In this document: in pieces, positions 26,563 to 41,000 of the stretch | Layout of the letters: the number at the start of each line of letters is the position of its first letter | Position numbering within the stretch: the stretch's first letter is position 1 | From: Anticarsia gemmatalis | Lineage: Eukaryota > Arthropoda > Insecta > Lepidoptera > Erebidae | Direction: 5' to 3' | Length of the DNA stretch: 64,000 bases | Assembly (NCBI RefSeq): GCF_050436995.1 | Contig: NC_134753.1 | Span: 6,014,001-6,078,000 of the forward strand | Translations under genes and position numbers: made by a program | Notes under the pieces: model-generated | Database searches by the model: none | Seen by the model: the letters and a program-made list of their open reading frames with translations, nothing else | Told to the model about the DNA's origin: nothing

Positions 26563-29500
26563 CACCAAAATTTGATGATGCCTTCTTGTTGATTTTTACG
26601 TCGAGTGTACAAAAATGTTCTATATTTTGAAGAGATTTTTTTATAAAAGCGGTTACTGATCCTTGGAAGTGTGTTATAAATCGAGATTCAATATTTATGT
26701 TTTGTATTTATTAAATTTTATAATGATTCTAATGATTCTTATTAAATTATTAGATCTAATGTTTTTTCAAAACATTTGTTTTAAAATCATCCTTCTTCGT
26801 TGGTTAATTAATTATTAGTTTTTGACTCCCAGACAAGGCTAGACAAATCCAGCAACGTGTGTTGTGAGCATGAGTGTGAACGTCCCGGCGCGGCGCGGCG
26901 CGTGTAACGTATATCTTATCATATCAAATATTCTAAACTGACGACAAAATGCGCCGCTAAAGGCAAAAGCGATAATCTCTCCCGTCTCAGAGCTGAATTA
27001 GACACCTTCGTGAGACTAACGAAGTTCTTATAATCCTCCCCCGCCTTGTCACAGCCCCGCAACCCTCTGTAATCGAGTTATTGCCTTGCATCTCATGTCT
27101 TACGACTCCCCTGTTTAATGACGTCTTACGTTTTTGGAGACAAAAATGTATCTAATGGCATGTTATTATTTTATACAAACTCTATTTATAGAGCAAGTTA
27201 ACTAACCATAACCACAGTTTTGTCGATAAATTGGCTTACCATAAAATTCAAAATTGCTTATTCCAATATTATAGGTTTATAAAAAGAATGTTAACTAACC
27301 TATGCAAGTAATAATGATCAATTTGTTGCAATTTTATACTAGTTTGGTGTAGCTAATTAATTTAGTCCGAAGCTGTTGAATTAATTTGATTCATAAAGAA
27401 ATTGAATTTCCTCGGAGTTAACGTTTAAGAAATTAAATAAAAAAGGGGCTTTGATCGGTTATTTGCGTATTATTTATGCGACTTTACCGAGAACTCACCG
27501 GTGGCGAACGAAACGTAATCGCTGAGAAATTGCGCCAATCACTCGGCGCGACTCGTCCCCACATATATTATTATATTGACAGTTAAACGATATTACTATA
27601 CCATATTTATTCATATGTAACTTAATAAATGTTTAATCCTACACTTTTCTGAAGGAATAAAGATAATATAAAATATTTAGGTAGCTGTTGAATAATATAT
27701 CTAAATAGAATATTACTATTATTTTTATTTGTGACAGAAACACGAATTTTATTTGATTAGGTACGTAAAATTGCTTTAGGAGAATGTGGGATTCACTTAA
27801 TGCACTATACATGTGATATTACGTAAACGAGAGGATATCACTTGATCTCAATGAAGCTATACATTCTATTTGCTTAAAAAGATATACTGATTAATATAAA
27901 TTTCACCGATGATTGATTGTACAGAATTGATTAACCCTTTTATTGGCTTCGCAATCGCGAAAATTTCCTTCAAATTGAGGGTAGAATGAAAGATGTTATC
28001 TAAGTCCGATGCACAAATTACACCAAAGGTATGTGGAAGGTTTATTTAGGAACACGCTCGCACTAACAGGGCGTAACTAATTTTTCATTTGGCGATGTCG
28101 TGACTGAATCACTGTTAAAATCAACTACGATGCAATTTCTTTGTTTAATAACAATCAACTGTTTGAGGAATGTGTTTTGCTAGGACTAATGAAAACCAAA
28201 TTTATTTACACGGTGCACTCAGTTGAAGTTGAGTTGTGTTTGCTTTAGAAAGGATTCCGCATACTTTTTTTTGCAATATGTAATTGGGCAGTTTTAAGTG
28301 TTTGAATTGGTATCTTACATGTTATTGGATGTCCAAATAACGATTCTTAAGACCTCAGACTAATTTACATGTATAAAAAAAGGAATATAGTTTAATAGTA
28401 AACTTTTGAATCGGTTATCTTCAAACTTCTTTTCCTCCGAATCTTGCATATTGGACAAATATAATTTCAAACTTCCCCCTAAACACCCAAACTAAAAGCT
28501 GAAAATAATTAAATTACATTTTTTAAAACTATCTAATAAATAAAAATGGCAATTTCTGTGACAACCGAAGATTGCACTCATTTTGTATAGCAAGAGGGGC
28601 GAATGGTTTCAACGTTGGACCCGCGTAACCCAAATAATAAAAATCATTAGACATAATAAATAGGTTTCTAGATAAGACGACGTGTCGCCACTCCGTGCTG
28701 ACCATTGTCACCTATTACGTAACGAACCAAGTAATGTCTATTGCTATCAAAAATATTTCTTTAACTGAAAATGGTTAGGGTATTGTTTAGGAAAACGCTT
28801 TTCAGCTGTAAATGCGGTGCAAAATTTTGTGTTACAAAAGTTATAATATCGTCTCTGATAAAAAAAAAACACTCAATCATTGTATTTTTTGAGTATAATT
28901 TAGAAATGAATCTCTGTCTGATTTTTGTATTTAGCAGCAACGAAAAAATAAGTTAAGTAAAGTTGTTAGTTAAGTTATTTTAAACCATTGAAATATATCA
29001 ATTTCAGGACCACTTCTTTCTGATCAGAAATAAGTTTTCTTTGGAAATTCATACCGATAGCAATTTGTAGCGATACGTAATATGTGAGATTTTCTGGCAA
29101 ACAGCCCAGGAGGGCGGGCTAATGGCACGGAGCACGCGACTCGCACTCACTGCTACAAAATGCAATTGGCCATCGACTGCCCAACTTTTTTTCGTCTCAA
29201 TTTTTATTTAAAAAATATGACAAGTACTCTGAGTCAACTTAATATTAAAAAAATGAAAAGAAAAATGAATAAAAACGATGCTCTTAACCGCTTTTTATCA
29301 TTATAATTATGACTATGATGGCTAATTCTGGCAATTAATTAATTTTAGGATAAAAGTCTACGGTAGTTGCCATAGAACGTGATCATAGTTACCATAGACT
29401 TGTTCCTCATTATCATTTTTTGTTAAATATTTAACAATAGTTCCATAGAAGTATAAAATGTCGTTTAAGACGAATATCAATTCAGTACTTTAAATAAATA

Positions 29501-32500
29501 GACTAAGATATTTTCTTAGTAACAACGCATAAGTAATAAAAATAGAATAATTTTAAGAAAATCTGTTTTATTCTACTATCAAAATAGCTACATAGCTGAA
29601 GGAATATTTTTGTTTTTGGATAATAATATTATGCTTATTAGGGCTCACTATAAATCACGGTTTTAACGTTAAGACACATTTGATTAGAAATATCGGGGCT
29701 AGAGAATTGCGACTATTTTTGTAAGTAAGAATTTATATTAATTAAAAAAGGTTAAGGAAAAAATAATTTTACAAGTTATTGTTACTGAATAATTGTAGAG
29801 ATATGATGATGTATACGCACATCCTTGTTATTGATTTGTTGTCGACTATATTATTGGTAAGCAATTAACTTTTTGTATAAATACCAATCAATACGGTAAT
29901 AATTCATCAATATCTATTTAATGTAATTTCAATATAACCTTTAAACCTGGATGAATATAATTCAATATTATTTATAAGATTACAATAACTGCACACATAA
30001 TAATTGCTATTGAAAGTTGTAAAAAACTGTTTGTACCAGGTTTCCTTAAAGGCATTTTAAAGGTAATGTAATTGACTTGCAGCTGCTTTAAGACGTTGCC
30101 AAAACTTGTCAAGTGTTTAAGTATTAAAAACGAAAAAGTGGATCATTAGAATAATAATTCGATATAAAATGTTGAAAATACTAAAATTTACACAATTTTG
30201 GTGCGATTTCGGCGAACATTTGCTGTCTCAAATGACATTTGAAATAGTAAACAGCGCGAAACATGTTAGAATAATTTAGCTGAAAGCTGCAAATTAATTT
30301 TGCGTGGCCATTGTTAAGGCCAAAATTCTGAAATTAAATCAACATACTAGTTAGATGAATTTATGAACGGCGCCCGTGCCTTTGAAATAGAGGTACAAAA
30401 TTCAGTTATAATTTGTGTGTTTCGCCGCCATTGCTCGGCGCAAGTACTACAAACAGAAGGGACAAACAAACCCGGGCATTGTGTGCACCGAAGAGTGCCT
30501 TTGCTGCCATCATGCACTCGTGAGCTCACACTGCTGCACTGCTTGATTCAAAATATATTTCACCCGACGCGCTTTCTTTGGACCTGCGATACACCTTTAT
30601 ATTATGTACGAACATGTCGAAAATGTGAGAAACTGAGTGTGACTTTTTGATATAAACACTGCATTAATCATGTTTACTAGATTATTACGATCTTGTACAT
30701 ACATATATGTGGCTGTTAACATCAGTTTCAATTATCAACACATATTTTATTTTTTATTCAACTTACAAATTTAACATTGTTCGCAGCTAGGAAGTATAAT
30801 TAAGTTTCTTGTTAGATAATCGAAGATTAACCATTTACGAACAAATTAAAAAACTAATTTGATCGTTTGAAGCCATCGAAATAAACGTATTATTATGTTT
30901 ATTCGGAACTGATCCTGATATGGTGTTTTGATCACCGGTCGATCTTTTATTTTGGGACCAAAATTTTGACGTTTACGACGGCTATCAATCATTTGTTGTG
31001 TGGCGCCGAATTATCGTTATAAAACCGCATAGGCGGTTAGGTTATTGACTTAAACACTGGCTTTTTGGCACCGCAATTTATTCTAGCTTTGTCCGATAAT
31101 TATCTGCTAATCTAGTTATCACACGTCCACGATCTGTTTTTTATCGATCTTCGCTGTTGTTGATAATACAATTTGATTATTTTAGACACTGGTGAAATGT
31201 TGCTTGTCCATGTAGTAAGGAGCATCCAAATTTTATTAAAGCTTTATAATTCGGATACACAAATAAATACCGGGATTCTGGATCTATCTGCACTCTAAGC
31301 CGTGCTTGACGACTTTGTGTGACCAGAAAACAATATTTTTCATGTCAAGTAAACTATCCTGCAGCATTTATGTTAAATAGTTTATTTAAAATATCAATAT
31401 GCCTCTTCACCTGCTGTTGGTAATTGTCAATAACGAAAAAATATTCATTATAATGTAAATAAATATAGACTGCAAAATGCTTTTCCAATCTCACATTCAA
31501 AATCTATAAGTTTAATATAAATATAGGTGAAAAGTGTTGGAATTAGTGATTAGACGGATTGAATGGTAGAGCGTTCACGGCAAAACCGTTTACGGGCATA
31601 ATAATCATTAAAATGTATTTCCATTTTATTCGGGCCCGAACTCGAACCTCGGAGATTATGATCTCTATCCTTTTATTAGGGTTCCGTCCGCCAATAGGTT
31701 TTTCTCTGGACAGTATTAGATTACTATTGCTTTTTCTTTTTAAGATAAATTTTAGTACTTAAAAATATTTTACCACTTGCGAAGTAGATGGTGAATAGCC
31801 GGTGAAACTCTTTTTTGTGAATATTTTAAGATGATGATTTAATATAAGCTTACATCTATTTATCAAAAACGTATCCAGTTTTGAAACTTAGTGACTTACG
31901 TGGGAGGTCAAAGTCAGTTCTTGAAACTTTTGTCTGTAGTCTAATAGAAAACATTTATTCTTCAGCCAGACTGGATAAATTCTCAGATACAAGCTACAAA
32001 AGTCAAACAACAGTAAAAAGTCTTGCATGGTTTTTAGTGACGTATTTTTTTTAATCGCAGAGTAGCAAAGATACATTTTAAAATGTTGTAAAATAGGAGA
32101 CGTAGAAAGTAAAAAAAAAAACATTTTCATCCAACATTATTTTCGTACCTGAAAATGGAAATGAAAATCTACGGGTCCACATTTTAAATTAACATTGCCC
32201 ACACTTGATTGTCTTTTTATAACAAAAATCATACTTTGAATGCGGGGGAATGGAAAATAAACCAAGTAAATGTTTTTGTAACATATAATTTTAGTAAATA
32301 GCTATTCGATACGTATCAAATCATTTTAGGAACAAAACATGGTAATATGTTTTGAAATTATTATGTATTAAATATTCTCATTCTGATGTCTATTTCTTAT
32401 TCTATAATTGTAGTGTTTGTCTGTGTATTATACATATAAAGTAGGCGGTTACTATTTAAATGATATAAATAAATATGTGCACTTGTACATATGTGTGAAA

Positions 32501-33109
32501 CACAGATGCATCACATTTAAGAGGTGTCTCTTTTGTTGGGCGTAGGAGTGTAGACTGTGTAGATGAGTTGAATAACTGACGATAATAATACTTAGAAAAT
32601 ACTTATACAATCTAGAATATACTAGACAAAACTTTAAAGGGGCTGTTATTAATTTGTAGTTTAATTAATTTAATATTTTTTTGTAATTTATCAAATTACA
32701 GGTTTTTTGCAAAACCGACTACTAAGCTTGAAAATTAGCTAATACATGATCAGTCACCAAGTAATCCTATTATCCTAGGTGCTCGATTTAGAGGCATGAA
32801 GCTTTTTTTTACTAACTAATACACACACACTTCAGAGCTAACACAAATTTTAAGTAATACGTAAGCTTTTTCGTACAATTATAAAATTATTATATGCATC
32901 GGACATATTTAGATGATAAACAGCAAACGCTATGCTTCTAGAACGACGTTATAAAAGAGTCATTAAGTCAGTGTTTTCGTATTGTCCAACGTTTTCCAAT
33001 AAACAAGATGATGTTTAGTTCACAAAGTTTACAAACACGCACACACAGCGCTAATTACTTACAGTAGGAATGTAAAAAGTGCACACACGTGAAGGCTGAG
33101 GTGGTGTAG

Positions 33110-33215
33110 TGTGTGGGGGCATGAGGCCACTCCCACGGCAACGCCTGCTCATTTTAAATTGTAATTACAATTTATTATTGTCTCTGTGCCGCCTTCATCG
33201 TCCGCCGCCATTTTA
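33110..33215. promoter_or_regulatory. Candidate regulatory block with palindrome and Pho/YY1-like site
   Basis: A GC-rich stretch includes an 18-base perfect palindrome AAATTGTAATTACAATTT (33156-33173), holding a homeodomain-type TAATTA core, and GCCGCCATTTTATCG at 33204, which matches the Pho/YY1 core GCCAT. Conservation is not tested. Confidence 0.3.
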
Positions 33216-33911
33216 TCGATTACTACAGTTATATTTGAATGTTTCCGAACCGACTTAAGCTTGTGATTATGTTTTCTTCTTAGATTATTTGTTGAGCTTC
33301 ACTTTTATAATTTTCATAACCTGTTCGGTCACGATGTTTACGATAATTTTTTACGAGTTTGATATTGTTATTTTGTTTTATTCGCTAGTTTTAATAGTAG
33401 TGTAAAAGCAGACTCTACGTCGAGACGAAACGAGTAAACCTATTGCTTCGTTCGTGTAGTTTCATCATTACTTCATCAGTTCTAAGACCCTGACATTGTA
33501 GCGCTGTGTGATAGGTATTTATTTATTTATTAGACAATTTGTGGCAAATGTACCTACCTAATTAAATGAAAACTCTTTTACTCACGTTTCAATAAATCAC
33601 AACGTGATGAACAACAAGTGATGAAGTTCCATATCTCAATCCACATAATATATCACGTAAAAATATGTTTGCCAAAATGTATGCAAATATCAGGAAGAAA
33701 ATCTATTTTTATACTTTGAAACCCCTTAAATACTCATTAATTTATCGATCTACGCCTTTTTCTCAGTATTTTGATTTGTACTTTTATTTTGATGAATCAG
33801 TTACCCACAAAGGATGAGAATTATATGCCATGAATGGTTTAGATATAAAGTAACAAGCAATTTAGCCAGAACTACAGACCTAAGAGTTTTTATTTTAAGT
33901 TTCCACAAATT

Positions 33912-33945
33912 AGATCTATTGCAATACATGTATTGCAATAGATCT
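33912..33945. repeat. 34-base perfect palindrome
   Basis: AGATCTATTGCAATACA (33912-33928) followed directly by its exact reverse complement (33929-33945). There is no spacer and no mismatch. Each half contains ATTGCAAT, itself palindromic and C/EBP-like. Confidence 0.9.
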
Positions 33946-36129
33946 TCTGTAAATTAGACTAAATGGGAATAATGTATCTTTTAGTTTTCTACGAATAGGC
34001 TCATTATTAATATTTCATATTTGCTGTTAATTAACGATTACAAACCAAATTTTAAATTTTCATTTTCTTGGTAGGTACGTAGTAAAACCTGGGAGTCTTT
34101 TGTAGCTAAAAACAATCATATGTTGTTATAAATTACTTGTATGGAAGTTAAAGTTGTACATACAATAGGTTAAGGTTAAGATACTGTGAAACTAAAGAGA
34201 TAGTTATTACATCTGACGTCTGTTAGTTAAACAATCGCGCATCACACAGTACTGGACCCTCACTGTCGCTAATAAAGACAAACTCCTGCTGCCAGACTAT
34301 TATCCTGACGAAAGATTGGGACACAACGAGATCCACTACTAAAATAAAAAAATCACCATATTCAGACGAAATCACCACCAAATATAAATTACAAGCAACT
34401 AATTGATCTATAGATCAAAATTCACATTACAAGAATTCTCTCTTTAAAAATGACAACAGCGTAATATGTTTATGTAAATTTTTCTTCCAAGAAAATTGGC
34501 TTCGAAAATAGAAAAGATTTCCAAATATTCATCACATAATGACAACTGCTATATGATGAATTTATTGATTAAACAATACATCTATTATGATTTCGTTGTA
34601 GTGATACTTAGTTTTTTGCACATTGTACCATTTACCTGTCCTCCAAGTCTCATAATACGCAACTTGTTATTTCTTTTATCAAAACTTTTCTCCAAATAAT
34701 GTTAAAATTAATAGGAAAGAAAAATAAAACATATTTACGTATCTCAGTGTATCTCAAGGCTGAATCCAATTGGATTTATAAACGGCAAGAGGTCCTCGGC
34801 TTAAAAGCGAAGTGAGTTGATCTAGGTGCCTTTCTTAAAGCGAATTTGTGCGAGTTGGAGTCTCCATGGTCGGCCCTGTCCAACATTGTTAATACTTTGT
34901 TCCTGTTTAATATCTTTGTACATTTGCTTGTTTTGTCCTTAGATTTATATTGGTTTTGATTGTTGCTAACGATTTTGTTTGGTAGGAAAATAAACTTGTT
35001 TATTCTCTTATTCGTGTTGATAAGATGTGATCTTTTAATACATAACCTGTAAATATGTTTAAAGTAAACACGTTTTTTGGATTTATCGCGTAATATTTTT
35101 GTTTATTCAATTTTTTTTCGTTTCGAATGCGGAGTATTTACAAAATGATAATAATGTTAAATCTCTATCTCGTCTATTTAAGAATCTACAAAAAACATTT
35201 AATGTTTGTTTTTTCGTCTTTTACCGATAAATAATTATGAAGATGTGCTTGTACGAAAATAAAACGAAATAAAAGAGGCATGAAAACATAATTATATTAT
35301 TCATGTTACAATTAAAGTTTTGTAGCGATTATGCTCACTTTAATATACGTATATACGTGTATAAGATTTTTTTGTGTAACCACCATGCAGTTTCAATTCA
35401 TGTAACCACGTACTAATCTAAATAAATAAATGGTTTTATCCATCGTTTATTACAAACTTAATTATATTTTACTACAAATAAATTTCACTTCACTGCACCA
35501 GCATGTCCGTTGTAGATTATTTAATATTCAGTACCTGTATACTTCGGCGCAGAAAATAAACTCATTTTCATCAGTGCTATCTGGCTCTTTGAAAGTGAAG
35601 TATTTCAAATTCAGATGTGATGCAAATTGGTACAACCACCCTTCACAGAAAGGGTTAAGATGTTTTCATAACTGAGTGTCGCCCTACAATCGCCTTTCTG
35701 TTGCCATTTTAATTGAAATGAATAAAGATTACCAGTGTTTTATCGCTGTGACATTTCACAAACAATTTTGAAGTTATTTTTCAAGGGATGTTATGTAAAA
35801 AGTTAATGGAACCTTTGCATTTATTATGTCTTCTAGTACGTGCTTATATGTTTTTAAGGCAATTACGTTCCTACTACAAGTTTCTCGGTAGTACGAGTTA
35901 ATCGTAGTTTGATATTTAGTTGTTATACTATAAAATTCTTACCATAATATTATCAAAACATTTCAGTACAAAAGAATTACATCGTTAAGTCATTCATATA
36001 ATTAGAGACTTGAAGATGAAAAATAACCAGTTACATTGAGCTAAGGAAGGGTAATAAAACAACAAAAACAAGGTTCACATAACATTTTGACAAGTTAAAG
36101 TTCATATATTTTAATTAATAGCACACAGA

Positions 36130-36340
36130 ACATGAGCAATAATATAAAGCCGGCCTCACACGAGGGTGTGAGTCGGAACAAGACAATAAACAGGCCGTAC
36201 ATCACGCACGAACATAGCTCAAAGTTATTTAATTATCGTAAGGAAAAACTAATCCGTGGCGCTTCAGAGAGCGAAAATTGCGCTCCGCCGGAGTCCACGA
36301 CGTCAGGTGCGTGTGTCGTTGCGTGTGTGTACACAGGGTG
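36130..36340. other. GC-rich, stop-poor block
   Basis: A plus frame (36132-36473) crosses this block but has no known domain. CTCACAC/GTGTGAG forms a small hairpin near 36160. A second GC-rich patch with GCCGCCAT (36643) follows at about 36640-36710. I read both as candidate regulatory DNA. Confidence 0.25.
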
Positions 36341-38743
36341 CTCTGCTTTTGAAACTCTTCTTATATTGTTGGAAACATTTTTAAACTGCTTGTTTCAGGT
36401 AATAATTACGCTGGTATACGATGTATTTGCTGTAAGTAACAAACGGTTTGTTCGTTTGATTATATTCGTTTGAGAAGAAGTAGTTTCTAAAAACTAATTT
36501 TCTGTTGGTTGATTAAGGATACAAATTGGCTGGTTGATTTGATGGTTTGATCACAGAGTAGTTACTAAAAAATTGTTAACCATACCTTGTATCGTTTTAT
36601 TATTATTGTAACGTATGTAGTTTCAGGCACATCCTGTAGCCGGCCGCCATACTTCAATAGAGACTAGAGGCGGCGAGGAGCTGTCGTGTGCGACAATATT
36701 TATGCGCGCGATATTAACTGTGCTGTGCCAGTATTAACTGGAAAACGTTTCTAAACTTACAACGTATATTGTCAAATTATATTATTATCTACGTGTGTTG
36801 TAACCGTAAACTGTACCTATGTTACCTGTTAGTTTAATTAACTTATTACTTCGATACTCCTGTAAAAATGCTATAAGTGTTTTGTAACATACGTGGTTGT
36901 AATAATAAATGAGAAAAAGTGTGTAATTTTCTATGGATGCAACGAATTAATATTTATCTATACATCGAAAGACAACTGTCGGTTTGGTGTTTTTACAGAA
37001 AAAATCAAACCACGATATAAAGTGATATATTTGTGAATGGATTATTTATTACAATTTCGGCATCGAGCTTTGTTGCATAAAAAGGAAGGTGGTGCAATAT
37101 TGTAGTGTACGGCCAGTGTTACTTAAGACGAAACGTAAATAAGCTTGTCATTCATATCTAGAGTTAAAATATCCAAATTAAATATCTAAGCAAGTAAATT
37201 TAACTAATATAATTGGTAGTTTGATTTACTTTCAAAGTAGTAGGTTTCAAAGAATGTGGTCCTTAATATTTTGCAAAAAAGTTTAAACGTCCAATAATTG
37301 CAGATGGTCAATAATACTGCGTGTTACCTTCCCTATATTTCTTTTCAATAATAGCTCTTCAATGCGAAAATATTTAAGTATGAAGGATCTATAAATACGT
37401 ATCTAACGTGAGCTTTCCTTTAACATGGTGTAGTTACGTGCAAATATGCAGTGTTTAATAATGTCAGTGTCAGGTTATCACTATTATAACGAAGACAATT
37501 TGCATAATTGCGTTAGTACATTATGTGCATAAAACACATAAATAATTGTGTCACACATGACGCTAACACTATTTTATATTGGATTAGAAAGATAATTGCT
37601 AGTTATTACAACTAGTAATATTTATACTTTATTGTTATTTGTGTCGGTAATATTATAATTTATCCAGGCATTACCGATTTCTCTTAACTTTTTCTTTATG
37701 TAGTTTGATTTTTTTTTTCATATTCGTATCATAACGTCAATAATGTTAGTGTGTTTTGTGTGTAATTTATGTAAACCATAAAATGATCATAATCAAGTCA
37801 AGAATATTGACATAATTTTCATAAAGTGTCTAGATAGGATTTCTACGTAGGTATTTAGTGAATTAATAATAATGTAGTAAATTATTTCGAAACTCCTTAC
37901 TTTACGTTTGGAATTCCTAATCTACGGGACCAGTGAAGCAGAGAAGTTGATTTCAAAAATATTTTCACAAATACTCGAAGGGGTCGACGATTGCATGATG
38001 TCCGAAATCGGAAAGGGAGAGCATTGGTCCGCCGACACCCCGGGGCCAAATATAAAAATCATTCATATGGACAAAATAAAATTGCATCCCAAATAACCCG
38101 GTGCTCATCGGCCGAAAATCTATTAGCAATAAATATGAAGTTTTCCGATTTCACAGGATTTAAAACGGTGATGCGCCACTGAACTCTAATATGAAGCGGG
38201 GACTTCTTATGACTTTTCAGCTTTATGGGCAGCGAGTTTTATTGGTTCCCTTCTGTTCCTTAATTATGGTGAGTTCCGTCTTGAGTTATGTTATATTATG
38301 TGAATTGATGCCAGTTATATAACTCACAACGATAGAGCCTACACCAATATGATAGGAATCTACTCATAAAAAAAGTTAGCAAAAATATTTTAACAGAGAA
38401 TCAATAACCAAATTTATTTAATTGTATCATCGGTATGTTACCCTGATAATGAGACAAGAGGCCAAATAAAAGCCTGTTTGACTGAAGATAACTTGTATTT
38501 TATACTTTTAAATAGCAATTGTGTAAATGTTTATCATTTTTCGGAAAATTACTTACTTTTTTTATTTGATTCATGACTCGACCCTTCATTATAGACAACT
38601 GACTTTTCTATATGTTTTGAAAAAGTTGTTACTCAATTTTCCAAGATGATCATATTTCAGTAGATCTGGGTGGTACTGTTTTTCTTCCATGTTTACTTAG
38701 CTCTTCTATCTATCTTTTATTGAAGTCTAGAAGGTTTTTTATT

Positions 38744-38935
38744 GCAGTGGCATACTCTTATTAAATAGGCAGAGGAATGTCTTTCGCATCATTTTATAAA
38801 TAGAAACTAATCTCGGGACTGCTAATGAGATTCAGTCCTCAGATATTGGTGACCTTTGACCACCAACAATAGCACTTTGCCTGACTCGGGAATCGAACCC
38901 AAGGCCGTGTGGCATTCATGTGTGCTTTCACTCGA
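38744..38935 (-). mobile_element. Degenerate tRNA-related SINE
   Basis: On the minus strand GGGTTCGATTCCCGAGTCAG (38881-38900) contains a Pol III B box, GGTTCGATTCC. It is followed by GCAAAGTGCTATTGTTGGTG and a tail that includes TCTGCCTATTTAATAAGAG. This layout and wording fit a widespread lepidopteran SINE. I see no good A box, so the 5' part is decayed and the ends are approximate. Confidence 0.5.
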
Positions 38936-40869
38936 AATCGAACTATTATGACCTGCATTTTCGTGAATAACTGAATAATTTCTTTGGACGTCCAATTATT
39001 TTTTTGGAAATTTGCTTCGTTCTTGTTCCTGCTTGAATTACTCGGATATTGTATGAGTTTGTTTATCAATTTTAATGTAATCATTTCGTAAACATTTAGT
39101 TTGTAATGACTATAGGTAGGGTGAGGTAGGGTAATGGGGATAATATGAAACAAAACACATAATGATAATTTTCCCTTTTAATCTTGATATTTTCATCTAC
39201 GATACAAGGCACACACACAATTTTAAGTAAATTAATAATAATTATAATAGAAATAATAAATAGTTACACTTGCTTCCAGAATTACATACTGTTACCGAAA
39301 TACAATAGGTACATTGAGAAGCCTCAACATCTAATTGACAAAGAAACGAACTATTTCTAACGACAATACTGGGTTCGAGCCCGGCCCGGGCGCGTTCATA
39401 ACATCTTCCACATCAATACTGTCATTCTATTGTAATGAAATGATAATAACTGATACAAAAGTACCACATTCACGCTCTTTACACAGTCACACATGTTCAG
39501 CTAAACATTTATAGTAACAACTAAGTTTTAATCATTACGTCGCATTATCCGTTACAGATAACATGTATTAATTGTATCAAGCGATCGTTTGAATCGGCGC
39601 TTGACTATTCACGAATCACTCGTTCTGTGCTCTCACTATTCCCGAAGGCGATTGGAATAAACATCTCAACACACAGTTCCACCCACGAACAGTAGGTGGC
39701 ACTAGTGTCGTTCGCTGCCCAATAGCCAAGCGCCAATATTACGCCGAACACAATCTCTAAAACCTTACTTTAAGCTATTTAAGACATCCAAAGTCTCGTA
39801 AACTAAGCATCAATATAAATAACACTATCATTTTATACTTTATGTATAATGTTAAACTACCGAACTTATTGTTAGGATAACTACCCATATACACCGACTC
39901 TGCGTTATGGATATGAGATACAGCGATTATAATTATTTATACAATGTCTAGTTTATGAAGTTTAAAGAAAACACTTAGGTTATATTGTACGCAAAAACTG
40001 TCTCTTCTGTATTCAGTCAATAAATTTGAATTGTAAAAATGTATCCTTTTAAAACCACTAACTTAACGTATCTATCGTACACTTTTATGATTTATGAAAT
40101 ACACTAGTATCAGTTAACTCTAATCATTGCACTAAAATTGAATAAATTACACGATAGTGAAGATCACAATAATTTGCTATTGAACGTGAAAGTAACTTGA
40201 CAGGTGAAAGAAACGTGTACCTACTCATTAGCAGTTTTACTGACGACTCTCTGGCGGGTTGACAAACAATAAAACATAGGAACTTAAACACTTATCGTTT
40301 ACACAATTTCAGACTAGTAATAACTTTTTAGAAAAAAACTCTCCAAAAGTCACTGAAAGTTTAAATAAGAGTTCAAGCTTGATATGTACGAGTGTGTAGG
40401 TAGGTACAGTTACGTCAAAGTAAACCAGATTTACAAAGGCAAATAACGATGGATACTTAATATATAAATATGGCATTTAACGATAAGTTAAAGGTACTCT
40501 TCATAAAAGATTAAAATATTGACGAATAAATAACTCGGATCGTCGATAAAACCGTACTGACTTAACGCTAATAATAATTATAAAGGGATATTTACAAATT
40601 TTTCTATGGAAGAAGAGTTCATTAGACTTCGTCTTAACACCACGAAATCTACAATCTTACTTCGAAATCAATAACAATATTTACAGAGTAATCTCAATAG
40701 CGCGAAGCACAACTTCATTGAGATCGTTTATGCCAAAAACTTCAGTTGAATAAACAATCAGATGAACAGTTCGATGGTTTCTAAGTTATAAGGAAGTATT
40801 TATCTTTAAGTTCCTATTGAAAGTTCAGTTACCGACCGGAACTTCGACACCACTGATAAGTTCATTCAC
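38936..40869. other. Non-coding region next to the dac 3' end
   Basis: AT-rich, no gene. It may be intergenic, or part of a long dac 3' untranslated region if the first poly-A signal (40889-40894) is skipped; no further AATAAA is seen on the minus strand until about 38.7 kb. It holds a CTCF-like core at 39691-39703. Confidence 0.45.
39691..39703 (+). promoter_or_regulatory. CTCF-like core near the dac 3' end
   Basis: AGTAGGTGGCACT resembles the CTCF core AGGTGGCGCT with one change. It lies 1.3 kb beyond the dac stop codon, where an insulator would be plausible. Single-motif evidence only. Confidence 0.25.
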
Positions 40870-40888
40870 CAATCTCGAATCTTTGGAT

Positions 40889-40894
40889 TTTATT
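40889..40894 (-). terminator. dac: Candidate dac poly-A signal
   Basis: TTTATT on the plus strand gives AATAAA in the dac transcript, 107 bases past the stop codon. A GT-rich stretch (CAGTGGTGTCG on the minus strand) follows about 35 bases later. If used, the 3' untranslated region would be only about 130 bases, which is short for this gene, so a more distal site is also possible. Confidence 0.35.
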
Positions 40895-41000
40895 TCTCCC
40901 TAAACTCGGGTTTGACACTAATCATTGGTTTTCTCGATTCGTCGATTTCTTTCTCGTACTCTTGATTGTCGGGGAAGTCGATGGCCCCGGTGTTTGTCAG

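Larger units (their letters stand above)
19231..38743. other. Large non-coding region downstream of dac
   Basis: About 19.5 kb without any exon that I can support. It contains two perfect palindromes (23117-23136, 33912-33945) and GC-rich blocks at 22840-23010, 24180-24230, 26440-26560, 27485-27560, 33110-33215, 36130-36340 and 36636-36710. Open frames here are short and overlapping and match nothing I know. A long gene-poor flank suits a developmental gene with distant enhancers. Confidence 0.5.

Noticed and set aside
39372..39382. GGTTCGAGCCC, a Pol III B-box-like word
   Set aside because: No A box or tRNA cloverleaf can be formed around it; at most it is a decayed SINE fragment.
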